Shown: piece after piece, positions 33,943-43,046 of the stretch
Layout: each line of letters opens with the position of its first letter
How positions within the stretch are numbered: the first letter of the stretch is position 1
Source of the DNA: Porphyromonas sp.
GTDB lineage: Bacteria; Bacteroidota; Bacteroidia; Bacteroidales; Porphyromonadaceae
Length of the DNA: 64,000 nt
Reading direction: 5' to 3'
Assembly (NCBI GenBank): GCA_029983505.1
Contig: JASBZK010000006.1
Location: 1 to 64,000, forward strand
Notes under the pieces: model-generated
The model's database searches: none
The model's input: the letters and a program-made list of their open reading frames with translations, nothing else
Told to the model about the DNA's origin: nothing
Program-made: the position numbers and the translations under genes

Positions 33943-34320
33943 TTACTTGTCGGCAGCGCTTTCCTGGAACGTCCGACGTTCGCGGATGCGGGCTGCTTTA
34001 CCGCGGAGGTTACGGAGGTAATAAAGCTTGGCACGACGTACGCGACCGAACTTATTGACAGTAATTTCTTCGATGAACGGAGAGTTCCAGGGGAAGATAC
34101 GCTCCACACCCACTCCGTTGGAGATCTTGCGGACGGTGAAACGACGGTTGTTTCCTTCTCCGGAGATACGGATCACGTCTCCTTTGAAAACCTGGATACG
34201 TTCCTTCTGACCTTCCCGGATGCGGTATGCTACAGAGATGGTGTCTCCACTGCGGAAGGACGGATGTTCTTTGCCTTGAGCAAACTCCTGCTCAACGACT
34301 TTGATCAAGTCGACTTTCAT
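33943..34320 (-). CDS. rplS: 50S ribosomal protein L19
   Basis: This 125-residue protein carries the L19 pattern: GDTISVAYRIREGQKERIQVFKGDVI, FTVRKISNGVGVERIFP, SPFIEEI and the basic RRAKLYYLRNLRGKAARI. L19 sits at the 30S-50S interface. It stands alone, with a consensus promoter 131 nt upstream and a terminator behind. The long leader contains a small hairpin (CCTCT/AGAGG) and may be regulatory. Confidence 0.97.
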   Translation of the reverse strand: MKVDLIKVVEQEFAQGKEHPSFRSGDTISVAYRIREGQKERIQVFKGDVIRISGEGNNRRFTVRKISNGVGVERIFPWNSPFIEEITVNKFGRVRRAKLYYLRNLRGKAARIRERRTFQESAADK

Positions 34321-34450
34321 AATGTCTTTTACGGCTTATTTGAATTAGTGTATGTACTAAACGCAACATTCGCAAGCCACACTGTTTGATACATGAGGGC
34401 AAAACGCTCTTGGAAACACCCTCTCTTGCCAGAGGTTACGCAAAGCTCTG

Positions 34451-34481
34451 CAAAGGTACCCTTTTTGTGGCATTCTTCAAA
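34451..34481 (-). promoter_or_regulatory. Consensus promoter for rplS
   Basis: On the minus strand TTTG (34478-34481) and TACCTTTG (34451-34458) are separated by exactly 19 nt. The leader to the rplS ATG is about 125 nt. Confidence 0.85.
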
Positions 34482-34530
34482 ACTGTTTTTGAGAAAATAC
34501 CGAGTATCTCGTCAAGTTAGAGACCTAAGA

Positions 34531-34610
34531 GGTACAGACCGAAATCTTTTCCTCGGTACGGGCGATCTTCGGACGTGGTACGGGGCAAACTTTTCTCCTT
34601 GGTCTGTACC
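34531..34610. repeat. Cluster 7 of the decamer repeat
   Basis: Copies are GGTACAGACC 34531-34540, degenerate GGTACGGGC and GGTACGGGGC near 34555 and 34577, and GGTCTGTACC 34601-34610. The outer two are inverted and could pair over 60 nt. It lies in the 419-nt gap between rplS and susD; the remainder (about 34640-34739) holds a small GACAGC/GCTGTC hairpin. Confidence 0.8.
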
Positions 34611-34739
34611 TCCTTTCCGGGTACACTTTGGGACAAAAGTGTGCGGGTAAGTTGACAGCAATCAAGCTGTCTCCGGCACACCTTCGTCCCAAGTGTTGAG
34701 GCTCTCGAAGAAAGTCTCGGTTGTGACTTTTCGGGTGGA

Positions 34740-36110
34740 TTACTGGAGCAATGGGTTATTCTCCACAGCCTCTTTCGGAAGCTTTATGGTATAGCGCGGA
34801 TCTCCCGCCGGGAGCGTGAAGACCTCACCTCTGACGGTCTTTGTGAGCTCCGGCTGGGTGGTGCGCTTGAAGTCGAACCAATCGTGTCCCTCACCTGCCA
34901 GTTCGAGTCTCCTTTGCAATAAAATTTCGTCCAGAAGCTTTCCGCCCTCAAGACCTTCTATCCTTGCCTTTTCAAGAGAGAAAGCTTGCGGAGTCATCCG
35001 ATTGACTAACAGCTGCTCGAGGTACCTTCGGGCATCGGCGTCGTTACTGAGGCGGGATGCGGCTTCGGCTGCATTGAGGTAGACTTCGGATCTGCGGAAA
35101 GTCACGCCCGTGCTGCTGCTGCCGACTTTCGCCATCGTCTTGTAGAACGTGACAAAATCCTGGGAGGACTCTGCGTAGTACTTAGACGGTCTGAGATCTC
35201 CCTCCCGGTATAAGGCAAGGAACGGCTCTTGTACGGAGAGATACCCGTTGATGTCGGAGGCCTGCTGGGAGGTGAAGTTGGCTAAGGCCTCCTCCGAGCG
35301 GTAGTCGGTGGGGAGGTGACCGTCTTTGTCCGTGCTATTGAGGTCTGTGAGCTTGTCACTGACCTTTAGTGCCTTTTGGGCATACTCCAGTGCCTTTTGC
35401 CACTCGCCCCGGTAGAGATGTACCCTGGAAGCAAACGCCAGGATGGCTTCACCGGAGAAGCGGTAACGGTACCTCTCTTCCTTAAACCTCGATACCTCGG
35501 AGAGTTCCTCTGCCTTTTGGAGGTCTCCCAAGATTTGATCGTGGACCGCCTCAAGGGTGGCACGGGGAAAGTTTTGCTCCGTATTGATGAGATTATTGAG
35601 GGGGATGACGAGCGTACCGGCCGTTTCCTTTGACCATTTCGGTCCGTAAAGATTGACGAGACAGAAATAATTGTAAGCCCTCAGGGCGTAGGCCTCGCTC
35701 AAGACCTGTCCGAAGTCTTCGGCGGGGTCGTCATCTTTTACGGTAGTAGGATCCGCGAGGATAATGGTATTGGCATAAAAGATCCCTTTGTAGAAGGAGT
35801 AATACGGGTATTGCTCGGATCTGCCGTCGTTGTCGTCCGTGTCCGCCCAAGTGTGAATGGTCTTGTACAGGTCGAAAGCATCGAGGTTGTACCCGAAAGC
35901 ATCAGCTTGATGATCGTAAACCAAGCCCCGCATATTGATGAGCATCTGGGAAGGCGCAGAGGCATAGCCGTTATTGAGTGTCGCTCTGTACTCTGTGACG
36001 GACTCGGGGATGACATCACCGGCGGGAACGATGTCGAGAAACTGGTCACAGGAAGCAAGAAAGAGCGTCAGGAAGAGCGCAAACCCTGCAGATAGTCTGT
36101 ATTTATTCAT
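34740..36110 (-). CDS. SusD/RagB-family nutrient-binding lipoprotein
   Basis: This 456-residue protein has a lipobox ending LFLASC and the SusD-type body: DQFLDIVPAGDVIPES, the TPR-like helices (SEAYALRAYNYFCLVNLYGP, RFSGEAILAFASRVHLYRGEWQKALEYAQKAL) and the C-terminal RRSEVYLNAAEAASR and LLDEILLQRRLELAGEGHDWFDFKR. It caps the SusC channel at the cell surface and binds the nutrient. The start at 36110 gives the signal peptide. It is the second gene after susC, 30 nt downstream. With a peptidase-rich context, peptides rather than sugars may be the cargo. Confidence 0.95.
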   Translation of the reverse strand: MNKYRLSAGFALFLTLFLASCDQFLDIVPAGDVIPESVTEYRATLNNGYASAPSQMLINMRGLVYDHQADAFGYNLDAFDLYKTIHTWADTDDNDGRSEQYPYYSFYKGIFYANTIILADPTTVKDDDPAEDFGQVLSEAYALRAYNYFCLVNLYGPKWSKETAGTLVIPLNNLINTEQNFPRATLEAVHDQILGDLQKAEELSEVSRFKEERYRYRFSGEAILAFASRVHLYRGEWQKALEYAQKALKVSDKLTDLNSTDKDGHLPTDYRSEEALANFTSQQASDINGYLSVQEPFLALYREGDLRPSKYYAESSQDFVTFYKTMAKVGSSSTGVTFRRSEVYLNAAEAASRLSNDADARRYLEQLLVNRMTPQAFSLEKARIEGLEGGKLLDEILLQRRLELAGEGHDWFDFKRTTQPELTKTVRGEVFTLPAGDPRYTIKLPKEAVENNPLLQ

Positions 36111-36140
36111 GATGGTATTGGTCGTGGGCGTTGTCTGCAT

Positions 36141-39100
36141 TCAAAATTGGAGTTGCACACCGAAAGAGATGGTTCGGGCAAGGGGTTGGGCATAAATGTT
36201 GCCGAATGTCTCGGGGTCGAAAAACCCGGTGTAGTCGGAGCTGACCACGAAAGGATTTTTTGCCTCAAGGTTAAAGCGGACAGAGTTGATGACATCGCTT
36301 TTGAGGACATCGGGCGTAAGGGTATAGCCGAGGCGGATGCTCGAGATGCGCCAATAGCTGATCTGGCGGAACCAAATATCGTAGAGGGAATAAGAGCGGG
36401 ACGGGTCATAGGAGTTCAGCCACTGATAGGCCATCATCTGAGCTTCATTACCCACATCCTGTCCCAAGATTCCGGGCAGGCTGCCTGTCTTATTTGCCGA
36501 AGTCCAGCGGTCATTTATGACCGAGGTGTAATTTTGACCGGGATTGACTTTCGTGGGGTCGTAAGGCGGCTGAATCTGAGCCGTGCGATCGATGAAGAAG
36601 TTCGAGAATACAGAGAGATCGAGTCCCTTGTATCTAAGCGTGGTATTAAAACCTCCGGTGAGCTTCGGATCCCTGTCTCCGGCGTAGACGAAGATTTTGC
36701 GGTACTCTTCGGCACTAAAGAGTGTATTCACGTCTCCCCAGATACCTGTCTCAAGGCGATAGAAGTCCTTCATCGAGAGGGTGGAGCCGTCCGTGCCTTT
36801 GAAACGCATAATTCCGGTCTCGGGGTCGACGCCGGCGGTCGGAATCGCAAAGACCGCATTGACCGGATAGCCTTCGAGAGACGGAGTGTACTGATTGTCC
36901 CGGACGTTGTATTCGAGGACTTTGCTCTTATTCTGCGAGAGGTTGAACCCCGTAGTCCAAGTCCAATCCTTAGTGGAGATATTAACCGTGTTGAGCGTAA
37001 GCTCCCAGCCTCTGTTCTCTACCGATCCCCAGTTGAGTGTCACAAAGTCGAACCCGTTTTCACGGGGAATGGCTTTGAGCGAGATGAGGTCGGTGCTGAG
37101 CCTGTAGTAGTAGTCAAAACCGATGTTTACCCTGTCGAAGAGACCGAGGTCAAACCCTACGTTTGTCGTAGAAGTCTTCTCCCAGCGGAGATTCTGGTTG
37201 GGTGGCGTCGTGACGTTTACTGTGGGTTCCTCGTATTCGTTGAAGAACTTCTTGATGTTCCAGGTTCCTTTCACGAAGGGAGACGTGTTCTTGTCTATGT
37301 TTCCTTGGAGCCCGTATGATGCTCTGAGTTTGAGGTTACTCAGCCACTTTACATCTTCGAGAAAAGGTTCCCGTTTGGCATTCCAAGCGGCAGAAACGGA
37401 CCAGAGCGGCAGATAACGGTACTTGGGGTCTACTCCGAAGAGGTTAGAGCCGTCCAATCTGAGGCTGCCGAATACCGTGTATCTTCCCAGGAGGGTATAG
37501 CTCGCCGTGGAGAAGAAGGATAGGAACGCGTTTTCTACGAAGCTTTTTCTGTACGGAAGCAGAGTCGTGGTCGTGGTGCCATTGTACCCCTGGGGGAAGA
37601 AGATCGGTTTGCTCGTCAGCGTCTTTGCGTCGAAGCCAAATCCCTTGGCCTGCACGTTCGTGTAGCTGTTACGGCGCAGCTCCACACCCGCCATAAAATC
37701 CACGTCGTGCTTTTCGTCGAAGGTCTTCTGGAGAAAAACCTGGTTTCTCCAGTTGTACTGAAAGAATCGGTCGTTCCAGTTTTGGATGATGCCGCCTTCG
37801 GGGAGGATGGACTTCCCTTTGTAGGTGTAGCTGTTTCTGAAATCGCGCGTGAAGTAGGACTCCGCGTCCGCAAACTGCTCCGTGGCGTTATTTTCGAACT
37901 GTAGTCCGAGCTGTGTGGAGAGCGTGATGAGAGCGAGCGGCTTGTATTCAAGCTCGATGACGCTCTTGAGCGACTGATTCTTGAGTGTATAGTCGGTATT
38001 GGTTTGCTCTTCGCGGTAATTGAAAGGGATGGTTTGGTTGCTCGAATTGATGACGTCAGGGTCGTAGATGTAGCGACCTTCGGCGTCGACGACTTCCCTG
38101 TAGGGGTTGACGTTTCTCGAGTAGTTTTGGGCGTTGGCGACGGTCGATGTGGCGAGATAGGTGCTGCGCTCGGAATGGTTCCCGAAGATGCTTACGCGTG
38201 CGGTGAGCTTGTCGGTGATCTTAAAGTCGAGGTTCGTCGTCAGATTGTATCGATCGAAGGAGGTTCCTTTCGTCGTACCGTCCTCCATATACACTCCGCC
38301 GGAGACGTAGTAGTGAGCGCGCTCGCCACCACCGGAGAGGCTCAGGGAATACTGCTGGTTAAAAGTAGGGGCATAGATTTCGTCAAACCAATTGGCTCTG
38401 TCTTTCCTAAGGGCGTTGATCCGGTTCAAAAGCTCTGGTGTCAGTGCCTCTTGCCCGCTCTTTCTGTAAGCCTCCGTAAGACCCGCTGAGTTAATGAGCC
38501 TCGCTACATCGCCCTTGTCGCTTTGGAACGTATGCAGGGGGTCACGAAGAAGAGCGAGTTCGAGATCCACTTTTCCGCTTGCGCTAAGTAGGTTGAGGCG
38601 TGAAGCATCAGGGCGTGCCGTATAGAAGAAGTCTCCGGAAAAATTGATCCGTATCTTCCCCTCTTTTCCTCTCTTGGAAGTAATGACGATGACGCCGTTA
38701 GCCGCGCGGGCGCCGTATATGGCTGTCGCCGCAGCATCTTTGAGTACGGTGATGCTCTCGATGTCTGAGGGGTTCAGTCCTGCGATCGAGGTGTTGTGGA
38801 GCTGGTCGATGGACTCTTGGGCGTTGAAATCTTTGGGAACTTGGTCGCCCTCCAAGGGGATGCCGTCCAGGACCCACAGAGGCTCGGAGCTCCCGGATAG
38901 CGAGACTGTGCCCCGGATGCGTATCTGGCTTGCGGCACCGGGACCTCCGCCTGAGGGGTTGACCACGACGCCCGCCAGTTGCCCGGAGAGCATTTGGTCC
39001 ACGCCCGGGACGGCTACGCGGGCAATTTCGCCCGCATTGATGGTCTGCACCGCACTCGTCAGCTTGCGGCGCTCTATTTTCTGGTACCCGGTGACCACGA

Positions 39101-39443
39101 GTTCGTCGAGAAGGTCCTCTGCTTCCTCAAGGGTGGCATTGTAGACGCTTTGGGATGGTGTGAGGTTGATGGTTCGGTTCGTGTAACCGATATAGCTGAC
39201 GATGACTTTTTTTACACTCTTGGGCAGGGTGAAAAGGTAGTTTCCGTCGTAATCGGTCACAGTCCCCTGTGGCTCGTAATCCGCGGCCTGTTTCTCGTCC
39301 GGAGAGATAAAGACCGTAGCTCCGATGAGCGCTTCTCCGGTCACGGCATCAGTCACCCGTCCGCGTATGCTCCGGGTCTCCTGAGCCATAATGGCGGCGA
39401 AGGTCATAAGGAAAAAGATAAGAAGCAGTGATAATTTCCTCAT
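36141..39443 (-). CDS. SusC/RagA-family TonB-dependent outer-membrane transporter
   Basis: This 1100-residue protein has a signal peptide, then a carboxypeptidase-regulatory-like domain (IRGRVTDAVTGEALIGATVF). A TonB box/plug follows (ELVVTGYQKIERRKLTSAVQTI, VLDGIPLEGD, SITVLKDAAATAIYGARAANGVIVITSK), and then a 22-strand barrel ending ARTISFGVQLQF. It imports large substrates, using the TonB energy system, together with the SusD-like partner. The start at 39443 removes an upstream frame through decamer cluster 8. No sigma/anti-sigma pair or sensor is adjacent; a metzincin gene lies directly upstream. Confidence 0.96.
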   Translation of the reverse strand: MRKLSLLLIFFLMTFAAIMAQETRSIRGRVTDAVTGEALIGATVFISPDEKQAADYEPQGTVTDYDGNYLFTLPKSVKKVIVSYIGYTNRTINLTPSQSVYNATLEEAEDLLDELVVTGYQKIERRKLTSAVQTINAGEIARVAVPGVDQMLSGQLAGVVVNPSGGGPGAASQIRIRGTVSLSGSSEPLWVLDGIPLEGDQVPKDFNAQESIDQLHNTSIAGLNPSDIESITVLKDAAATAIYGARAANGVIVITSKRGKEGKIRINFSGDFFYTARPDASRLNLLSASGKVDLELALLRDPLHTFQSDKGDVARLINSAGLTEAYRKSGQEALTPELLNRINALRKDRANWFDEIYAPTFNQQYSLSLSGGGERAHYYVSGGVYMEDGTTKGTSFDRYNLTTNLDFKITDKLTARVSIFGNHSERSTYLATSTVANAQNYSRNVNPYREVVDAEGRYIYDPDVINSSNQTIPFNYREEQTNTDYTLKNQSLKSVIELEYKPLALITLSTQLGLQFENNATEQFADAESYFTRDFRNSYTYKGKSILPEGGIIQNWNDRFFQYNWRNQVFLQKTFDEKHDVDFMAGVELRRNSYTNVQAKGFGFDAKTLTSKPIFFPQGYNGTTTTTLLPYRKSFVENAFLSFFSTASYTLLGRYTVFGSLRLDGSNLFGVDPKYRYLPLWSVSAAWNAKREPFLEDVKWLSNLKLRASYGLQGNIDKNTSPFVKGTWNIKKFFNEYEEPTVNVTTPPNQNLRWEKTSTTNVGFDLGLFDRVNIGFDYYYRLSTDLISLKAIPRENGFDFVTLNWGSVENRGWELTLNTVNISTKDWTWTTGFNLSQNKSKVLEYNVRDNQYTPSLEGYPVNAVFAIPTAGVDPETGIMRFKGTDGSTLSMKDFYRLETGIWGDVNTLFSAEEYRKIFVYAGDRDPKLTGGFNTTLRYKGLDLSVFSNFFIDRTAQIQPPYDPTKVNPGQNYTSVINDRWTSANKTGSLPGILGQDVGNEAQMMAYQWLNSYDPSRSYSLYDIWFRQISYWRISSIRLGYTLTPDVLKSDVINSVRFNLEAKNPFVVSSDYTGFFDPETFGNIYAQPLARTISFGVQLQF

Positions 39444-39497
39444 AAAAAAAGATGTGCAATACTTTCTGGGGGGATGGTGTGAAGTATTTTTGTCCGG

Positions 39498-39577
39498 GGT
39501 ACGTACCGAGGCAGATGTCCGGGTCGTACCCGGAGGAAGACGAGACACGTACCAAAGTGTTTTTCTTGGTACGTACC
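39498..39577. repeat. Cluster 8 of the decamer repeat
   Basis: Copies are GGTACGTACC 39498-39507, GGTCGTACCC 39522-39531, GACACGTACC 39544-39553 and GGTACGTACC 39568-39577, at about 23-nt steps. It lies between the end of the metzincin gene and the start of susC. Confidence 0.85.
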
Positions 39578-39668
39578 AAGTTTTGTCCTATGCCTGCAGT
39601 AGGTGATGAGTTGGTTTTCGAGTGGCGTTTGGGGTATTTTGCGGGCTGAAGTCAGGCGTCGGACGGGA

Positions 39669-42215
39669 TTATGCGCCAAGCGCACTCTCAATCCGGAGTA
39701 CGAGGTCGATGTAATGCCCCCTCATAGCTCTGTCACCTTTCTTCCGAAGCGGCTTAATGGTTTCGTAAATCCGTGTCAGCAGTTCCCTTTTGGCCGAAAC
39801 AGCATCCGAGATTCGGTCGGACAAAGAGCCGTAGAAATTGAGCTCTCTCGTGACACCCAATCTTTTGTCTCCTTCGCTTTCGACATCCAGCGTGAGACCG
39901 TTTTTCTTGGAGACTTTGTCCGAAGAGACACTTTGCAAGAGCGCGTCAACGAGGCCTTTCTGGACGAAACGCTCCTCCACCGTAAGCTCGGCACCCCTGA
40001 GGCTTTTGCCGAAAACTGTGTCGAATAGCTTGTCGGTGAGATCTGTCGGCTTATAGGCACGGTTCCCGTTCAGACGCTCGTTTTCGCTCATCCGGATGAG
40101 GCGTTTGTTGTCCAGGAGGTCCCAGAATACGTAGCTCTGGGCATTCTTCAAGACAAGCGACGGTGCCTGCTCGATTAGTCCCGCCGGGGAGCTCTTGATG
40201 GGGAACGTTTTTGAGAGAATGGGGCTATTGAAAAGCCAGTCCGTCTCCGTGACGGCTTCCCTAAGCAGAAAATCGACAGCTTTACTCTGAAGCTCTTTGG
40301 GGACAAATGTGTAGGTGTCTCTACCGTCCCTCCGGTCGATCTGCTCGATATAGATGCCGCCGACAAGCGCAAGGGGGTGATAGAGGTAGGTATTCCACTG
40401 ATTGATGAGGGCGTTGTACATCAGTCCGAGTTCGTCGTCGCCTTGTGCGGGGTCGCCGTCCCGGGTGATGGCTTCCAGCTTGGGAAGTACTCTTTTGAGA
40501 TTGGCGATGCCGAGCGTGGAGGCGAGAACCGGGTCGTCGGAGAGGTCTTCGGTCTGGGCTCTCGGATCTACGGCATCTCTGGTGTCCTGTGCTTCGCTGT
40601 AGCGGTATTCTTTCCCCCGATGACTGTCTAACAGCCGCTCCAAGCCCTCTTTTTCGGACTCCGCATCCGGGTACCACCGGTAGCCGTACTCTATGGCCCA
40701 AAGGTCGTATGCACCGATCTTGGGGGCAAAGTGCTTCACGCCGTCTCCCGGCTGAGCTACGTAATTGAAGCGGGCGTAGTCCATAATGCTGGGCGAAGTG
40801 CCGTGCGAGGCAGTAAACTCCGGATCTCTGAGCTGTCTGACAGTGTAGGCACTCGAGGCTATCATATTGTGTCGGAGACCGAGCGAGTGACCGATCTCGT
40901 GGCAGGCTACAAACCGCATCGCTTTACCAATAAGTTCGTCCCCGAGCTTGCTGGTGTCCGCACCCTCTTGGGTGGCTCCGGTCTGTAGGATGATCCAGTT
41001 GCGGAGCATCCCGAGGACGTTGTGCCACCAGATGACGTCTGCCTGGATGATCTCCCCGCTTCTGGGGTCATAGACGGACGGCCCCATCGCGTTTTGTTTC
41101 TCGCTCGCGATGTAATTGATGCTCGAGACGGAGAGGTCGTCCCGGTCTATTTCTCCCGTGATCGCGGCACCACGGATGGCGTTTTTGAAGCCGGCTCTCT
41201 CGAAGGCACGGTTCCAGTCCTCGATGCCTTCGATGATGTACTTGCGCCACTTCTCGGGCGTACTGTTGTCTACGTAAAAGACAATGGGTTTCACGGGCTC
41301 TGTCAGCTCTCCCCTCAGGTAGGCTTCGGGGTCTTTGGGCTCGAGTCTCCAGCGGGTGATGATTTCTTCCTTTTTGACCGTGTTTTGGTTATCCGCATAA
41401 AACGAGCGAGGCACCGTAAAGTACCCGATCCTGCTGCTTAGGGGGCGTCCGGAGTAGGGCTCTTTGGGCAAAAGGACGATCGAACTGCTGCTGCGGACGG
41501 TAAGGAAAAGGTCCCCGCTTCCCTCATTGACTTTGGTCGAGTAGTCTCCCACTACGGTGACATTGGAGGGAAAAGCCTTGACGCGAACGATCCGGGAAAG
41601 GTCTTTGTCGATGCTGCCGCCTATGCTGATGAGGTCGAAGAGGTGATTGAGAAGGGTGGACGATCCGTCGTAGTATTTGGTGACGTCCACCAGGAGGGCA
41701 GAAGAGTCCGGAGCGAAGCTCTTTACCGGTATTTTTCCCATCAAAGGTGACCTGAAGTTGTCTTCCACAGAGATGCTCAGGGCGTCGTCTGAGGAGACCA
41801 CGGGTGAGGGTTTGACGTTTTCGAGGTAGAGGTTTTTCTTGTCTCCCGATAAGATGAATCTGATGAGCGTATTCTCGTAATTCATCCCGCGATTGATGCC
41901 TGCTTCATTGAGCTCGGGCGGGACTTCGAGGATGCGGTTGGTGACTAAGAAATCTCTTCCGATTAGTGAGTCGGGGATGAGAAAATAGTACTTATCCGCA
42001 CTTCGGTATATCCCAAACATCCCCTCCGCAAGACGGGTGGTGTCGGCCACGAGGCTCGTGAAATCGTCCTTTGGGGTTTCTTTCTTTTCTGTCTCTGTCT
42101 TTGCCCTGCCCCGTTTGGTGACCGCAAGTGAAGTCGTGCAACCGACGAGTGCCGCGATGGAGAGGCATCCGGTCATCGTCACAATGGCGAGTTTCGATAT
42201 AGACGGTATAGTCAT
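39669..42215 (-). CDS. Zinc-dependent metalloprotease lipoprotein (metzincin, DUF4953/DUF5117 type)
   Basis: This 848-residue protein has a signal with a Cys in AALVGC (about 26), so it is probably lipid-anchored. It carries DUF5117/DUF5118-like N-terminal regions and the metzincin zinc motif HEIGHSLGLRH near residue 440. The site is preceded by EDWNRAFERAGFKNAI and followed by SIMDYARFNYVAQPGD, whose Met fits the Met-turn. It should cut peptides or proteins at the cell surface. It lies upstream of the SusC/SusD pair in the same direction, so it may supply that transporter. A consensus promoter lies about 85 nt before the start. Confidence 0.9.
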   Translation of the reverse strand: MTIPSISKLAIVTMTGCLSIAALVGCTTSLAVTKRGRAKTETEKKETPKDDFTSLVADTTRLAEGMFGIYRSADKYYFLIPDSLIGRDFLVTNRILEVPPELNEAGINRGMNYENTLIRFILSGDKKNLYLENVKPSPVVSSDDALSISVEDNFRSPLMGKIPVKSFAPDSSALLVDVTKYYDGSSTLLNHLFDLISIGGSIDKDLSRIVRVKAFPSNVTVVGDYSTKVNEGSGDLFLTVRSSSSIVLLPKEPYSGRPLSSRIGYFTVPRSFYADNQNTVKKEEIITRWRLEPKDPEAYLRGELTEPVKPIVFYVDNSTPEKWRKYIIEGIEDWNRAFERAGFKNAIRGAAITGEIDRDDLSVSSINYIASEKQNAMGPSVYDPRSGEIIQADVIWWHNVLGMLRNWIILQTGATQEGADTSKLGDELIGKAMRFVACHEIGHSLGLRHNMIASSAYTVRQLRDPEFTASHGTSPSIMDYARFNYVAQPGDGVKHFAPKIGAYDLWAIEYGYRWYPDAESEKEGLERLLDSHRGKEYRYSEAQDTRDAVDPRAQTEDLSDDPVLASTLGIANLKRVLPKLEAITRDGDPAQGDDELGLMYNALINQWNTYLYHPLALVGGIYIEQIDRRDGRDTYTFVPKELQSKAVDFLLREAVTETDWLFNSPILSKTFPIKSSPAGLIEQAPSLVLKNAQSYVFWDLLDNKRLIRMSENERLNGNRAYKPTDLTDKLFDTVFGKSLRGAELTVEERFVQKGLVDALLQSVSSDKVSKKNGLTLDVESEGDKRLGVTRELNFYGSLSDRISDAVSAKRELLTRIYETIKPLRKKGDRAMRGHYIDLVLRIESALGA

Positions 42216-42299
42216 CGGATTCTTGTCTTATTTTTTTTGATAAGTAGATGTATTTTGCGAAATCATCTCCCCTCAAATATCTGTGTGGAGAAATAACAG

Positions 42300-42330
42300 C
42301 AAAGATAACCATAATTCCCGTTACGACAAT
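42300..42330 (-). promoter_or_regulatory. Promoter for the metzincin gene
   Basis: On the minus strand ATTG (42327-42330) and TATCTTTG (42300-42307) are 19 nt apart, close to the -33/-7 consensus. The leader would be near 80 nt. Confidence 0.7.
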
Positions 42331-42395
42331 ACTGTTTTTTCTTTGTTCCCCGGTTAATCCCCGTTACCCCTCCGTCCGCTCTTTTACACCGAGGT

Positions 42396-42475
42396 GGTAC
42401 GTACCGAGAAGAAAATCCGGTACAGACCGGGGAGGGAAGCAGATACAGACCTAAGATACTTTCTCGGTACGTACC
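42396..42475. repeat. Cluster 9 of the decamer repeat
   Basis: Copies are GGTACGTACC 42396-42405, GGTACAGACC 42419-42428, GATACAGACC 42442-42451 and GGTACGTACC 42466-42475, with steps of 23, 23 and 24 nt. It lies in the 378-nt gap between the rubredoxins and the metzincin gene, which also holds the metzincin promoter and the rubredoxin terminator. Confidence 0.9.
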
Positions 42476-42517
42476 CCGTCAAGCGTCCCCTTTTACCCCG
42501 AGCCCCTCTAATAAAGA

Positions 42518-42549
42518 ACCCGTGACAGGTTCGGTGTCCTGCCACGGGT
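42518..42549 (-). terminator. Terminator downstream of the rubredoxin genes
   Basis: Stem ACCCGTG-A-CAGG (42518-42529) pairs with CCTG-C-CACGGGT (42538-42549) with one internal mismatch and an 8-nt loop. On the minus strand it is followed by TTCTTTATT. It starts 44 nt after the second rubredoxin stop. Confidence 0.8.
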
Positions 42550-42593
42550 CTCTCTTTGTGTGTACTTTCCGAGTAAGGAAATCAGAGTGATGT

Positions 42594-42758
42594 TTACTCC
42601 TCAATCAGTTTGAAGTCTTCCTTGGAAGCGCCGCAAATCGGGCAAACCCAATCATCGGGGATGTCTTCAAAAGCGGTGCCGGGGGCAATGCCTCCATCAG
42701 GGTCGCCGACTGCGGGGTCATAGACCCAACCGCAGGGTTCGCATTCGTACTTAGCCAT
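42594..42758 (-). CDS. Rubredoxin (second of two)
   Basis: This 54-residue iron protein has the two Cys pairs that hold one Fe: YECEPCGW near the start and VCPICGAS near the end, with the family GWVYDPAVGDPDGGI and GTAFEDIPDDW between. Rubredoxins carry single electrons in the cytoplasm, often to peroxide- or oxygen-removing enzymes of anaerobes. It is 87 nt after the first rubredoxin. The first pair is CxxCG and the core is complete, so it should bind iron normally. Confidence 0.96.
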   Translation of the reverse strand: MAKYECEPCGWVYDPAVGDPDGGIAPGTAFEDIPDDWVCPICGASKEDFKLIEE

Positions 42759-42845
42759 GTCGTGTATTTATGGTTTGTCGTTATCGATAAGAGCGGTCAC
42801 GGGAACCGCCATTCAGTAGTTCTCGGTGTAAAGGTACCGAAATTT

Positions 42846-43010
42846 TTAGTCTTCGACAGGTACGAAGCTCTTTTTCGGAGTCTTGCAAAGGGGACACACC
42901 CAAGTGTCGGGCAGATCCTCGAATGCGGTACCTGCGGGGATATTTTGTGTGGGATCGCCTTTTTCGGGATCATAGACGTACTTGCATACGGGGCATTGGT
43001 ACTTCTTCAT
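42846..43010 (-). CDS. Rubredoxin (first of two)
   Basis: This 54-residue protein has Cys pairs in YQCPVCKYVYDP and WVCPLCKTPKKSF. It differs from its neighbour by a Lys after each second Cys instead of Gly, a more basic C-terminus and the spacer KGDPTQNIPAGTAFEDLPD. The two therefore probably serve different redox partners. It begins 35 nt after the end of the FadL-like porin gene on the same strand. Confidence 0.96.
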   Translation of the reverse strand: MKKYQCPVCKYVYDPEKGDPTQNIPAGTAFEDLPDTWVCPLCKTPKKSFVPVED

Positions 43011-43046
43011 ATCGTTTGTCGTTTGAAATAATGAGGGTTATGTGAA

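Noticed and set aside
36147..37319. 390-codon open frame on the + strand opposite susC
   Set aside because: It is a shadow of the SusC barrel codons with no known domain.
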